From the NCBI GenBank assembly GCA_012510855.1, contig JAAZHE010000086.1:1-39098 (forward strand): a stretch of 39,098 nt of DNA, in the 5' to 3' direction. A program made the translations under genes and the position numbers. Shown one piece after another: positions 18,379 through 26,396 of the stretch. Each line of letters begins with the position of its first letter. Position 1 is the first letter of the stretch. Source of the DNA: Bacillota bacterium (GTDB lineage Bacteria > Bacillota > Limnochordia > DTU087). Below the pieces are notes generated by a model. That model had not been told where the DNA came from. It did not search any database and was given only the letters and a program-made list of their open reading frames with translations.

Positions 18379-19560
18379 GTGTACTCACTGCTACTGGTCA
18401 TTATCTACATCGCATTTGTTAGCCTGGGTTTACCCGATTCCCTCCTTGGCTCGGCATGGCCCGTTATATATAAGGAGCTCAATGCTCCCATATCCTATGC
18501 GGGAATTGTAACCATGATAATAGCAAGTGGGACTATAATTTCAAGTCTTGTGTCCGAAAGAGTCACTAAGAGACTCGGAGCAGGGCTTGTAACGGCGATC
18601 AGCGTGTTTATGACCGCGGCCGCTCTGTTTGGATTTTCTATTTCAAACTCCTTTATTTGGCTGTGCATATGGGCCATTCCTTATGGACTAGGAGCTGGAG
18701 GAGTGGACGCAGCGTTGAACAATTACGTTGCGCTGCACTATTCTTCCCGCCATATGAACTGGCTGCATTGCTGCTGGGGAGTTGGAGCGGCAATTAGTCC
18801 TTACATTATGAGTTATAGCCTGATGGGCGGGTATGGTTGGAAACATGGGTACCGCTCTGTCTCAATGATTCAGATGCTGCTGACAGTGTTTCTTTTTATT
18901 AGCTTGCCGCTTTGGAAAAGAAACAAAGCGGATGACAGCAATTTCGGAAGTGGCGCGGAGACTAAATCTGAGATTATTGGGTTGAGAAAAGCTTTAAAGA
19001 TACGGGGAGTCAACCTCGTACTTATTACTTTTTTTGGGTACTGCGCCCTCGAAACAACCGCCGGTTTGTGGGCAAGTAGTTACCTTGTTATGCATCGGGG
19101 AGTCGCAAAAGAAATCGCGGCCCAATTTGCTTCCCTGTTTTTCATAGGCATAACCTTGGGGCGCTTCGTATGCGGATTTATTTCGGATAGATTTGGTGAC
19201 AAGCAGATGATTCGCTATGGATTAGCTGTTATAATCATCGGTATAGCATTGGTTGTGATTCCATTTGGTACTAATATATACGCTTTCGCTGGGCTTATAA
19301 TAGTCGGTCTGGGATGCGCTCCTATCTATCCCGCCATCATTCATTCAACGCCAGAGAACTTCGGAGCGGAAAACTCACAAGCAATCATTGGGATACAAAT
19401 GGCCAGCGCTTACACTGGTAGCACCTTAATGCCGCCCCTGTTCGGAGTAATCGCTGAAGGCATCAGCATCGGGCTGTACCCGTTCTATTTGCTGGTTTTC
19501 GCGGTACTTATGATCGTTATGTCCGAAAGGTTGAACAAAACGGTGGCGAAAGCTGGATAA
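18379..19560 (+). CDS. Major facilitator superfamily transporter
   Basis: A 393-residue integral membrane protein with about 12 hydrophobic segments. MFS signs include the loop-2-like motif SERVTKRLGAG after segment 2, an acidic FISDRFGDKQ in the second half, and the phrase PYGLGAGGVDAALNNYVALH seen in sugar/FucP-like or unknown-substrate MFS proteins. GTG start with AAAGGAG 8 nt upstream. It begins 54 nt after the rRNA methyltransferase gene, so it may be co-transcribed. It looks more AT-rich than its neighbours, which hints at a separate origin. The substrate is unknown. Confidence 0.87.
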   Translation: MYSLLLVIIYIAFVSLGLPDSLLGSAWPVIYKELNAPISYAGIVTMIIASGTIISSLVSERVTKRLGAGLVTAISVFMTAAALFGFSISNSFIWLCIWAIPYGLGAGGVDAALNNYVALHYSSRHMNWLHCCWGVGAAISPYIMSYSLMGGYGWKHGYRSVSMIQMLLTVFLFISLPLWKRNKADDSNFGSGAETKSEIIGLRKALKIRGVNLVLITFFGYCALETTAGLWASSYLVMHRGVAKEIAAQFASLFFIGITLGRFVCGFISDRFGDKQMIRYGLAVIIIGIALVVIPFGTNIYAFAGLIIVGLGCAPIYPAIIHSTPENFGAENSQAIIGIQMASAYTGSTLMPPLFGVIAEGISIGLYPFYLLVFAVLMIVMSERLNKTVAKAG

Positions 19561-19695
19561 CCAGACAGGGAAACGTCCTCTGTCTTGGAGTCCAACCATG
19601 GATCCTATTCCATGTAAGCTTGCGGTGTCGGTGCCAAGGCGAGAGAACCAAAGCTAGAAGTTAAGAGCACACCAATACGCGACCGAGCCGTCGAA

Positions 19696-19763
19696 GGGTT
19701 CTAGGATGTTGGTCTTTACCACGGCTTGAGTGGAGTACCACCACCTGGAACCCTTGTTTTTTT
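19696..19763 (+). terminator. Long-stem intrinsic terminator
   Basis: GGGTTCTAGG pairs with CCTGGAACCC (one G-U), the stem continues inward as TGTTGGT/ACCACCA with one mismatch, and TTGTTTTTTT follows. It closes the MFS transcript or a short structured RNA in 19561-19763; the 19597-19614 hairpin (CATGGA/TCCATG) lies in the same stretch. Confidence 0.75.
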
Positions 19764-19769
19764 GGAATC

Positions 19770-19811
19770 TTGACCTAGGTCATATTTTCTTTAGCGGAGC
19801 TGTGACACAAT
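19770..19811 (+). promoter_or_regulatory. FNR-type box and predicted promoter of the RIC-like gene
   Basis: TTGACCTAGGTCAT contains the perfect 12-bp palindrome TGACCTAGGTCA (19771-19782). A weak -10, CACAAT, lies at 19806-19811. The box centre is about 41-42 bp before the predicted start, the class II position for CRP/FNR activators. The box before the HMA gene has almost the same sequence and placement. Confidence 0.6.
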
Positions 19812-19863
19812 GTGCATAGAACATTGGCTCAGGACAAATGATGAGCAGAAAGGGGAATGGACA

Positions 19864-20157
19864 ATGACGACATTTAACCAAGTCTGGGAACGCAACTTGG
19901 AGAAACTAGAGTTGTATGTACCGGTTGTAGCACGGGTCCACGGCGGAAGCCATCCGGAATTCCACGATGTGCAGAGACTCTTCGATGCAATAAACGCCAA
20001 AATGAGAGAAGCTGGGTCGAATCGGCCTGAGTTGGAAGAAGAGTTTAGGAAGCTCCGGGAAATCACGGATAACTACACAGTGCCTGCTGATGTGTGCGAG
20101 ACTTACGAAGCCGTGTATAACATGCTGGCTGAGCTAGATAAAGCATACCGAGGGTAA
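19864..20157 (+). CDS. Short RIC-like protein (iron-sulfur cluster repair di-iron protein family)
   Basis: A 97-residue helical protein. The track starts at 19810, but the ATG at 19864 has AAAGGGG about 8 nt upstream and gives the natural N-terminus MTTFNQVWERN. The segment YVPVVARVHGGSHPEFHDV, with DNYTVPADVCETYEAVYNML, resembles small proteins annotated as RIC in clostridia, which I recall from memory only. The His and Glu residues (HGGSHPEFH, YEAVY) fit hemerythrin-like metal binding. RIC proteins repair iron-sulfur clusters after nitric oxide or oxidative damage. The FNR-type box upstream and the Hcp gene elsewhere in the window fit this role. Moderate certainty. Confidence 0.6.
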   Translation: MTTFNQVWERNLEKLELYVPVVARVHGGSHPEFHDVQRLFDAINAKMREAGSNRPELEEEFRKLREITDNYTVPADVCETYEAVYNMLAELDKAYRG

Positions 20158-20202
20158 GTATCTCCCTTAGCGGTGTTTACACAGGAGCTCATCATAGACA
20201 TT

Positions 20203-20256
20203 CCTCTTCCCGTGTTGGCGAATACTCGTGGGAACCGATGAGAACACGGGAAGAGG
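20203..20256. other. Stem-loop between the RIC-like and P1B ATPase genes
   Basis: CCTCTTCCCGTGTT pairs perfectly with AACACGGGAAGAGG (14 bp) around a 26-nt loop. There is no T-run on either strand, so it is not a normal terminator. Further small hairpins (GGGGTGCCCC, CCCTTGTAAGGG) lie in 20350-20375 just before the ATPase, so the leader could be regulatory RNA. Confidence 0.55.
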
Positions 20257-20410
20257 AGCCCTCCGTCTACAGCAGCTGCTGGGTTCAGAATAGACTCGAG
20301 CCGTTAGGGTCTCAAACTATCAAGATACTGTCGTGCCATAGGCAGTGGCCTCGGGGTGCCCCTTGTAAGGGAGCAGCTGCCACAGTCAAAACCGGAGAGG
20401 AGGAGAAAGC

Positions 20411-22273
20411 TTGCAGCGGTTGATTCTAAAGAATAGAAACACGATCGCCTCAATGAGCGGAGTCTTGATCGCCCTTGCCTTTCTCAGCAAATGGGTACTG
20501 GGCAATCTCGATGTTTTCCACTGGGCATTGATTATTGCCTCCATCTTAGGTGCAGCACCCATTGCCATTCAAGCCTACCAAGCTCTCAAGGTAAAGGTGG
20601 TAAGCATCGATGTCTTAGTCACCATTGCTGTTTTGGGTGCCTTTATCATTGGAAATTTTGAAGAATCGGCCATCGTCACATTCCTATTCTTGTTCGGCGC
20701 ATTCTTGGAGCAGCGCACACTGAACAAGACCCGTTCAGCCATCAGAGAATTAACAGAAATGGCGCCGGAGACAGCATTAAAGCTGATGGAAAACGGCGAG
20801 TTTGAGGAAGTCAATGTTGATGAAGTGGACGTAGGTGACGTGCTCCTTGTTAAGACCGGTGCCAAGGTCCCTGTGGACGGCACTGTAATATCCGGTGAAG
20901 GTAGTGTCAATGAGGCAAGCATCACTGGAGAGTCTATGCCCGTAGCCAAGGAAAAGGGTTCCCAGGTCTATGCAGGCACTATCTTAGATAACGGCACCAT
21001 CCAAATTGTTGCTGATCGCGTCGGTGAAGACACCACCTTCAGCAAAATCATTGAGTTGGTGGAAGAAGCGCAGGATTCCAAATCCGAGGCAGAACGCTTC
21101 ATAGACCGCTTCGCCAAATACTACACGCCGGCAGTACTGGTCTTATCTTTCATTGTGTGGCTCATCTCGAGAAACGTTGAGCTGGCCATCACTATCCTAG
21201 TCCTCGGTTGTCCCGGTGCCTTGGTAATTGGCGTTCCGGTGTCCAATGTGGCAGGCATCGGGAATGGAGCCCGCCACGGCATCCTGCTCAAGGGAAGTGA
21301 AGTGATCGGTCATTTCAGCAGATTGGATACCATAGCCTTTGACAAAACAGGTACATTAACCATGGGGCACCCATCGGTTGCTGAAACCCAATACTACGGA
21401 GAGAACATTGAAGAAGCATTGGGCTATCTTGCCAGCATTGAACGGGAATCAGATCATCCTCTGGCCAAGGCTGTATTGGACAGAATCGGGGAGACAACTT
21501 TCTCACCGGTGGAGAACACGGAGGTTATAAAGGGCGAAGGCATCGTCGCCACAATACAAGGACGCAGGGTAGCTGTCGGCAATGTCGCCTTAATGGAACG
21601 AGAACAGGTGAAGCTTGATGAAAAGGCAGTAGCAGACATAGACCGCTTTGAAAAGGATGGAAACTCCCTGGTGCTAACTGCAGTGGACGGTGAGCTCAAA
21701 ATCCTCATGGGCGTCCGGGACCAGATCCGCCCTGGCGTCAAGGAGGACCTGCAGCGGCTGAGAAAACTGGGGGTAAAGAATCTCATTATGCTTTCCGGCG
21801 ACAACCAGGGCACTGTTGACGCTGTCAGCCGGGTGCTGGGACTAACAGAAGCCCATGGGAACATGCTGCCGGAAGACAAAGCAGCCTTTATCAAGAAGTT
21901 GATTGATGACGGCAAAATCGTCGCCTTCGTTGGAGACGGAGTCAATGACAGCCCTTCCCTGGCCTTCGCCCATATTGGTATAGCCATGGGAGGCGGCACA
22001 GATGTAGCCATCGAAACATCGGATGTGGTACTGATGAATTCCGACTTCAGCCGGCTGCCCCACGCCCTGGGGCTGGCCAAAGCAACAGCGAGAAACATGA
22101 GGCAGAATATCTTCATCGCGGTGGGTGTTGTGCTGGTACTACTTGCCAGTCTGATCTTCAGTGACTGGATGAACATGTCCATCGGTATGCTGGTACACGA
22201 AGGCAGCATCCTGGCTGTTATCCTCAACGGCATGCGGCTCTTGCGGTACCGCCTTCCCCGCCGCTATGCATAG
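20411..22273 (+). CDS. P1B-type heavy-metal-translocating ATPase with CPG motif
   Basis: A 620-residue metal-pumping ATPase. The actuator motif is TGES (SITGESMPVA), the phosphorylation site is DKTGTLT, the HP motif is SDHPLAKA, and the hinge is VGDGVNDSP; there are ~8 membrane segments. The membrane metal site reads GCPGALVIGVP: the usual CPC/CPH/SPC triad has Gly at the third position. There is no N-terminal HMA domain; a separate HMA protein is encoded downstream and may deliver metal. TTG start with AGGAGGAG 6 nt upstream. Metal specificity cannot be read from the CPG motif; zinc/cadmium/lead or copper-like export are all possible. Confidence 0.92.
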   Translation: MQRLILKNRNTIASMSGVLIALAFLSKWVLGNLDVFHWALIIASILGAAPIAIQAYQALKVKVVSIDVLVTIAVLGAFIIGNFEESAIVTFLFLFGAFLEQRTLNKTRSAIRELTEMAPETALKLMENGEFEEVNVDEVDVGDVLLVKTGAKVPVDGTVISGEGSVNEASITGESMPVAKEKGSQVYAGTILDNGTIQIVADRVGEDTTFSKIIELVEEAQDSKSEAERFIDRFAKYYTPAVLVLSFIVWLISRNVELAITILVLGCPGALVIGVPVSNVAGIGNGARHGILLKGSEVIGHFSRLDTIAFDKTGTLTMGHPSVAETQYYGENIEEALGYLASIERESDHPLAKAVLDRIGETTFSPVENTEVIKGEGIVATIQGRRVAVGNVALMEREQVKLDEKAVADIDRFEKDGNSLVLTAVDGELKILMGVRDQIRPGVKEDLQRLRKLGVKNLIMLSGDNQGTVDAVSRVLGLTEAHGNMLPEDKAAFIKKLIDDGKIVAFVGDGVNDSPSLAFAHIGIAMGGGTDVAIETSDVVLMNSDFSRLPHALGLAKATARNMRQNIFIAVGVVLVLLASLIFSDWMNMSIGMLVHEGSILAVILNGMRLLRYRLPRRYA

Positions 22274-22310
22274 CCGGCAGTGTCTGCTGCCCTCTAGGAC
22301 ACCTGAAAAG

Positions 22311-22353
22311 TTGACCTAAATCAAGGTTTTGGAAACGTCTTGGGGGATATAAT
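22311..22353 (+). promoter_or_regulatory. FNR-type box and -10 upstream of the HMA gene
   Basis: TTGACCTAAATCAA (22311-22324) is an FNR/HcpR-like inverted repeat sharing its first eight bases with the box at 19770. A consensus -10, TATAAT, is at 22348-22353. The box centre is about 42 bp before the expected start, fitting direct activation of a promoter with no clear -35. Confidence 0.65.
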
Positions 22354-22406
22354 TGAATTGAAAGCCGAGAGAACCTATCAAGGACCCGATGGGAGGAGAT
22401 TGCAGT

Positions 22407-22640
22407 ATGAAAGCGGCAACAATCCAGCTGGAGACTTTGACATGCCCATCCTGCATGCAAAAGATAGAAGCAGCAGTGAAGGGACTGAACGGCATCGAGC
22501 AGGATTCGGTGAAGGTATCTTTTAACACCAGCAAAGTGAAGCTGAACTTCGACGAAGATACGGTCTCCATCGAAGAAATCGAAAACGCAATCACTAAAGT
22601 AGGCTACGAGGTTCAGAAATCCACCATAAAATCACTTTGA
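22407..22640 (+). CDS. Heavy-metal-associated (HMA) domain protein, putative metal chaperone
   Basis: A 77-residue ferredoxin-like HMA protein. The track starts at 22389; the ATG at 22407 with GGAGGAG 8-9 nt upstream is better and gives MKAATIQLETLTCPSCM. The metal motif TCPSCMQ has the CxxC pair, followed by VKGLNGIEQDSVKVSF and VGYEV, all typical of CopZ/MerP-like domains. It lies ~130 nt after the ATPase that lacks such a domain and has its own FNR-type promoter, so it likely serves that ATPase but can be induced separately. A strong terminator follows. Confidence 0.9.
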   Translation: MKAATIQLETLTCPSCMQKIEAAVKGLNGIEQDSVKVSFNTSKVKLNFDEDTVSIEEIENAITKVGYEVQKSTIKSL

Positions 22641-22666
22641 GGGCAATCAAGTCTTCTATGAATGCT

Positions 22667-22703
22667 GCGGTGCGTTTCAGTGAAGAAACGCACCGCTTTT
22701 TTT
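22667..22703 (+). terminator. Intrinsic terminator after the HMA gene
   Basis: GCGGTGCGTTTC pairs perfectly with GAAACGCACCGC (12 bp, 6-nt loop) and is followed by seven Ts. Confidence 0.95.
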
Positions 22704-22727
22704 GATGTACCTCAAACCACTAGGCGA

Positions 22728-23786
22728 TTAGTAGTCTATTAATTCTAGTCCATACTTGGAGCCATCATCTTGCTCACCTTTGTACAGAACCATCCCCACT
22801 CCAGGTGCCAGCCACCAGATACCAGTCTCATTGTAGCTGGGAGCTCTTGCGGTGATTTTCAAAGCATGAAACGTCCCAGCCCGTGTCGTTACCTCCTGCA
22901 ATTCCAGGGTTGCAAGATCCTTGTCTTTTAGGCTGTATGCAAGAACTGGAAAAGCTTTTCCGGTACCATTGGACCTTTCTTCATGATACCAATACAGTAC
23001 TCCGTCTTTGATTCTTATCCACGTTGACTCTACATCGTCATCTTGCTCTCGAACCCATTTGTAGGCGCTCACCATTTCGCCGTGAACCTAGATCAGTTCT
23101 TCCTCACCGGTTCCTGTCCAGAGCATTTCATCTCTACTTCCCGGTTCCCAATCGTCGATATAGTGCGTTACTTCATACACATAAGTGTGCTGAATATCCA
23201 CAGGATAGTAATAGGTCAAAAATCTATCTATTATCTCATTAGTAACGGCTGTTTCTCCTATGTCGGCAACGTCCCCCTGCCGAATGCAATCAATTAAGTC
23301 ACGCACCCCTCTACTATTTCTAGCAGCCGCTAGCAAGACATCAAATTCAGCGTGTGCCTCGGTACTTCTAAAGGGTAGCGCATGCATCGACTTGACGGCT
23401 GCAGTAGTAGCAATGCTTACCTCCACAGGCTCTCGAGTACCAGGCGACGCAAAACTCTGAAGTTCTTGTACACTATAGCTACTGGGTAGCGCTGCGTTAC
23501 TTAGGTATTTCCTAAATGGCGATAGACCTGAAATGGAAAAGTAACCTTGAGAATCTGTTACGGCGATAGTGCCGCCCTCCACACGGACTGTAGCTCCCTT
23601 TACTGGCACTTGGCCGTCAAGCATCCCGGTTGCATTGATCGACTTAACAGTTGCCGGTGCTGGCATCACCACGCGTCCTGTAAGAACAGCACCACCCGAT
23701 AGACGTGATTTATTCCCGCCAAAGGAACAACCTCCCGCAACAACCAGAGACATCAACACCACTATCACTACTAGGTTTCTTCTCAC
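22728..23786 (-). pseudogene. Lipoprotein gene split by an in-frame TAG
   Basis: The track shows two ORFs (23088-23831 and 22728-23075), but they lie in one frame: after GTGEEELI comes TAG (23088-23090), then VHGEMVSAYKWV continues the same protein. The likely start is the GTG at 23786, behind GGAGATGAAGAGG, which opens a lipoprotein signal with lipobox VAGGC. Residues ~35-90 look like a carboxypeptidase-regulatory-like beta domain (VKGATVRVEGGTIAVTDSQG). The remainder is not recognised. Intact, it would be ~350 residues and surface anchored. The stop may be a true nonsense mutation or a base error; the codons after it look normal. Confidence 0.72.
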
Positions 23787-23917
23787 TGCCTCTTCATCTC
23801 CTTTGCCAGGCATTGCAAATATTATTTTCACGATTCTTGATTATATCAATTCATTCCTACTTTTGTAACCCCTTCTTCTTGTACCACATGCATATATAAT
23901 CTAGCCACTCGACTGAT

Positions 23918-23932
23918 TGAAATCGCATTTCA
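23918..23932. repeat. Inverted repeat TGAAAT-CGC-ATTTCA
   Basis: Perfect 6-bp arms around CGC lie between the divergent lipoprotein and ArsR genes, ~110 bp before the ArsR operators. It could be an operator for either side. Apart from this and the ArsR promoter, the 23787-24123 gap shows nothing recognisable. Confidence 0.3.
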
Positions 23933-24043
23933 GAACCGCACCGTTTAGCATAACCCGAAAACCAGGACTCTTACAGAACATGGATGATAGAAACGTTGTA
24001 TATTCGGCTGTTGGTTTCATGATACTGACCTGCCACGATTCAC

Positions 24044-24097
24044 TTTAGTCTTGACTAAAACAAGCTTAGCAGTATAATTATTTTAGTGATGGCTAAA
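24044..24097 (+). promoter_or_regulatory. ArsR promoter with twin operators
   Basis: -35 TTGACT (24051-24056) and -10 TATAAT (24073-24078) have a 16-bp spacer. TTTAGTCTTGACTAAA (24044-24059, perfect arms of 7) covers the -35. TTTAGTGATGGCTAAA (24082-24097, one arm mismatch) lies just after the -10. The 38-bp centre spacing brackets the promoter, a layout suited to repression by an ArsR dimer pair. Confidence 0.75.
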
Positions 24098-24123
24098 TTG
24101 ATTTGCAGAAGGAAGGTGTCCTA

Positions 24124-24522
24124 ATGAATAAGAGTCTAGTGCTCAGGGCTATAGCCGATGACACCAGAATGAAAATCATAACGCTGCTCCTGAGACACAA
24201 CTACTGTGTTAGGGCCCTGGCAAGAAAACTCGAGCTTTCCGAAGGGGCTGTATCGCAGCATCTAAAGGTACTGCGGGAAGCGGGACTTCTCACCGGCGAA
24301 AGGAAAGGTCACTTCATACACTACGACGTAAACCGGGAAGTGCTAAGAACCTTGGCAGCCAAAATTGAGGAGCTGGCCTCCATAGAGCGGCAACCCTGCA
24401 CGTCGGCTCAGGGTGGATGCCAGGCCGCTGAGCAACGGGAAACCACGGGGAACGCGAAAGACTGCGGCAGCCCAGAAGAAAAGCGCTGCGGCGGCACTGA
24501 TTCTGGGAGTAGTGAATCATGA
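24124..24522 (+). CDS. ArsR-family transcriptional regulator with Cys-rich tail
   Basis: A 132-residue winged-helix repressor. The track begins at a TTG; the ATG at 24124 has AAGGAAGG ~7 nt upstream and is preferred. The HTH is CVRALARKLELSEGAVSQHLKVL with the wing GERKGHFIHYDV. The tail after residue ~90 carries four cysteines in hydrophilic sequence (CTSAQGGC, then KDCGSPEEKRCGG), unlike most family members, and may bind metal, thiol-reactive compounds or an iron-sulfur group. The stop overlaps the ATPase start (ATGA), so it controls the ABC exporter. The inducer is unknown. Confidence 0.9.
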   Translation: MNKSLVLRAIADDTRMKIITLLLRHNYCVRALARKLELSEGAVSQHLKVLREAGLLTGERKGHFIHYDVNREVLRTLAAKIEELASIERQPCTSAQGGCQAAEQRETTGNAKDCGSPEEKRCGGTDSGSSES

Positions 24523-25499
24523 ACACCGGGGAAATTGTACTGGTCAAGAATCTAACTAAGCGCTACGGAGATTTTACAGCGGTTGACCGAATTTCATTTT
24601 CCATCCGCCGGGGCGAAGTCGTTGGGCTGCTGGGGCCCAACGGTGCAGGGAAAACTACAACTATCAATATGATGATCGGGCTTGCCAGGCCTACCGCTGG
24701 CTCCATATTCATCAACGGAATTGATGTTGTGCAAGACCCAAAAAAGGCCCAGGCCATCATCGGCATTGTCCCCGATGAAAGCAATCTATACGGCGAGATG
24801 GACGGCTTTGACAACCTCTGCTTTTGCGGAGCCCTTTACGGCATGACCAGAACAGCTAGGGAAAAGCGAGCCAGGGAACTGCTGGAGCAGTTTGACCTTA
24901 CCAAAGCGGGTAAGCGCCCCTTTAGGGCGTACTCCAAGGGGATGCGGCGCAAACTGACCATTGCGGCGGGCATTATCCATGGGCCGGAGATTCTCTTTCT
25001 CGATGAGCCCACCACCGGAATCGATGTTGAAAGTGCCCGGCAGATCCGGTGGCTACTGCTGGACCTCAAGAAAAGGGGCACGACAATATTCATTACCACC
25101 CACTACATCGAAGAAGCCGAACGGGTATGCGACCAGATTGCCTTTCTCGTAGAGGGGCGAATTGTAGCTAGCGGTACGGTGCCTGAGCTGATGGAAAGCA
25201 TAACCCATGGGCACACCATCAGACTAGTTGCCGATACAGATTTAGCGCCCTATGTAGAAAGGCTTCAGGAGCGTTTCCCCCACTGCACTGTGGAGCTCCA
25301 GACGAATAACGCGATCACAATCACCTCCAACGAGCGGCTTCCCCTTTCACCCGTCTTGCAGTATCTTGACGGTTTAGGGGTGTCCATCTTTGAAGCCAAA
25401 GAGATGCGGCCGACTTTAGAAGATGTCTTTGTAAGAGTCACGGGTATCGAAGCTGCAAGGCTCCGCAAGGAGAAGGAAAAGGGAGGCTCGGGAAGATGA
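24519..25499 (+). CDS. ABC-2-type exporter ATPase (NatA/CcmA-like)
   Basis: A 326-residue ATP-binding subunit. Walker A is GPNGAGKTTT (~residue 39), the signature is YSKGMRRKLTIAAG, Walker B is ILFLDEPTTGID, and the H-loop is ITTHYIEEAERV. The C-terminal ~90 residues (HTIRLVADTDLAPYV ... LEDVFVRVTG) are the extension common to DrrA/NatA-type drug or ion exporters. It overlaps both neighbours by 4 nt, so the three genes form one translationally coupled operon under ArsR. The cargo is unknown. Confidence 0.93.
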   Translation: MNTGEIVLVKNLTKRYGDFTAVDRISFSIRRGEVVGLLGPNGAGKTTTINMMIGLARPTAGSIFINGIDVVQDPKKAQAIIGIVPDESNLYGEMDGFDNLCFCGALYGMTRTAREKRARELLEQFDLTKAGKRPFRAYSKGMRRKLTIAAGIIHGPEILFLDEPTTGIDVESARQIRWLLLDLKKRGTTIFITTHYIEEAERVCDQIAFLVEGRIVASGTVPELMESITHGHTIRLVADTDLAPYVERLQERFPHCTVELQTNNAITITSNERLPLSPVLQYLDGLGVSIFEAKEMRPTLEDVFVRVTGIEAARLRKEKEKGGSGR

Positions 25500-26239
25500 A
25501 AACATGGATCGCATTTTGGAATATCCTTAAGAAAGATGTGCGGAACTACTATCTCAAGCCGCCGAACATCAGCTGGGGTATCATTTTCCCTGTGTCGTGG
25601 ACGCTGATGCAAATGCTCCGTTCATATGGAGGCGTAAACCTTGCCGAGATCCGAAATATGCTTCCCGGGTTAATGTCGATGAGTGTACTGTTCGGCACTA
25701 CCTCCATGCTTGCGGTTACTATCACCTTTGAACGGAGGGGACGCTCTTTCGAGCGGTTGTTGCTTGCTCCAATTTCCTTATCTGCTATGGTGGCTGCTAA
25801 GCTCTCCGGCGCCATTCTCTTTGGAGTGTTCAACGCCTTTGTGCCGGTGATTTTGGCGGCCCTGTTTATTGATCTTACCGGAGTTAGATGGAGTGCGGTG
25901 CTCCTGGCAGTCTTCTTAATTGCAGTAACTTCAACTCTTCTAGGACTCATAATCGCCGTCTCTGCAAGAGAAGTCTTTGAAGCCCAGACATTTTCGAACT
26001 TCTTCCGCTTCCCGATGTTGTTTTTGTGTGGCTTGTTCATTCCAGTCAAGAGTCTCCCAATCTTTATACGCCCCGTATCTTTCTTGCTGCCCCTCACCTA
26101 TGGAACTGACCTTCTCAACCGCGGGATCCTCGGCACCAGCATGCTGCCTCCTGTACTGAGCACTCTAGTTTTGTTGGGCTTTATCGGGGCCTTCTTTGCC
26201 ATCTGCCAGTACAACATACAGAGGAAATGGATCTTCTAG
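25496..26239 (+). CDS. ABC-2-type exporter permease
   Basis: A 247-residue membrane protein with about six hydrophobic segments. The N-terminus (IAFWNILKKDVRNYYLKPPN) and the central FERLLLAPISLSAMVAAK ... LGLIIAVSAREVFEAQTF match the ABC-2/DrrB permease family, and LCGLFIPVKSLP ... LLPLTYGTDLLNRGI is the typical late motif. ATG overlaps the ATPase stop by 4 nt. It forms the export channel with that ATPase. Confidence 0.92.
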   Translation: MKTWIAFWNILKKDVRNYYLKPPNISWGIIFPVSWTLMQMLRSYGGVNLAEIRNMLPGLMSMSVLFGTTSMLAVTITFERRGRSFERLLLAPISLSAMVAAKLSGAILFGVFNAFVPVILAALFIDLTGVRWSAVLLAVFLIAVTSTLLGLIIAVSAREVFEAQTFSNFFRFPMLFLCGLFIPVKSLPIFIRPVSFLLPLTYGTDLLNRGILGTSMLPPVLSTLVLLGFIGAFFAICQYNIQRKWIF

Positions 26240-26265
26240 GAAGAAATTCCTCGGAGGAGGCTCCA

Positions 26266-26331
26266 TATGAGAATTGAAATAAGAGGGTTTCAAAGGCAAC
26301 ACTTTGATCTAACGAGATCGATAAACCGATG
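26266..26331 (+). CDS. Possible 21-residue small ORF after the ABC permease
   Basis: ATG at 26266 has a strong CGGAGGAGG site 6 nt upstream and reads MRIEIRGFQRQHFDL to a TGA at 26329. The ribosome site is better than most in the window, but the peptide has no recognisable family. It may be a small protein or the stub of a lost fourth operon gene. Confidence 0.3.
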
Positions 26332-26363
26332 ATTGCCGTCAGTATTAGCCGTAGAGATCGTTA

Positions 26364-26396
26364 AAGGGGCAGCCGTCTGGGCTACCCCTTGCTTTA
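26364..26396. terminator. Hairpin between convergent exporter and hcp transcripts
   Basis: AAGGGG-C-AGCC pairs with GGCT-A-CCCCTT around a short loop. T-tracts are weak on both sides (TTGCTTT on plus, CTTTAA on minus), so it may act in both directions. Confidence 0.6.

Noticed and set aside
19645-19675. Possible 5S rRNA remnant (AGAAGTTAAG motif)
   Set aside because: Only this short motif fits; the helices and flanking loops of 5S rRNA do not line up.
23088-23090. Pyrrolysine or selenocysteine recoding at the in-frame TAG and at the TGA at 10116
   Set aside because: Neither protein belongs to a known Pyl or Sec family, the TGA is inside a signal peptide, and no recoding genes are seen; mutation or base error is simpler.
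23911-23925. GATTGAAAT resembling the end of a CRISPR repeat
   Set aside because: It occurs once, with no spacing array or cas genes; it is part of a simple inverted repeat.
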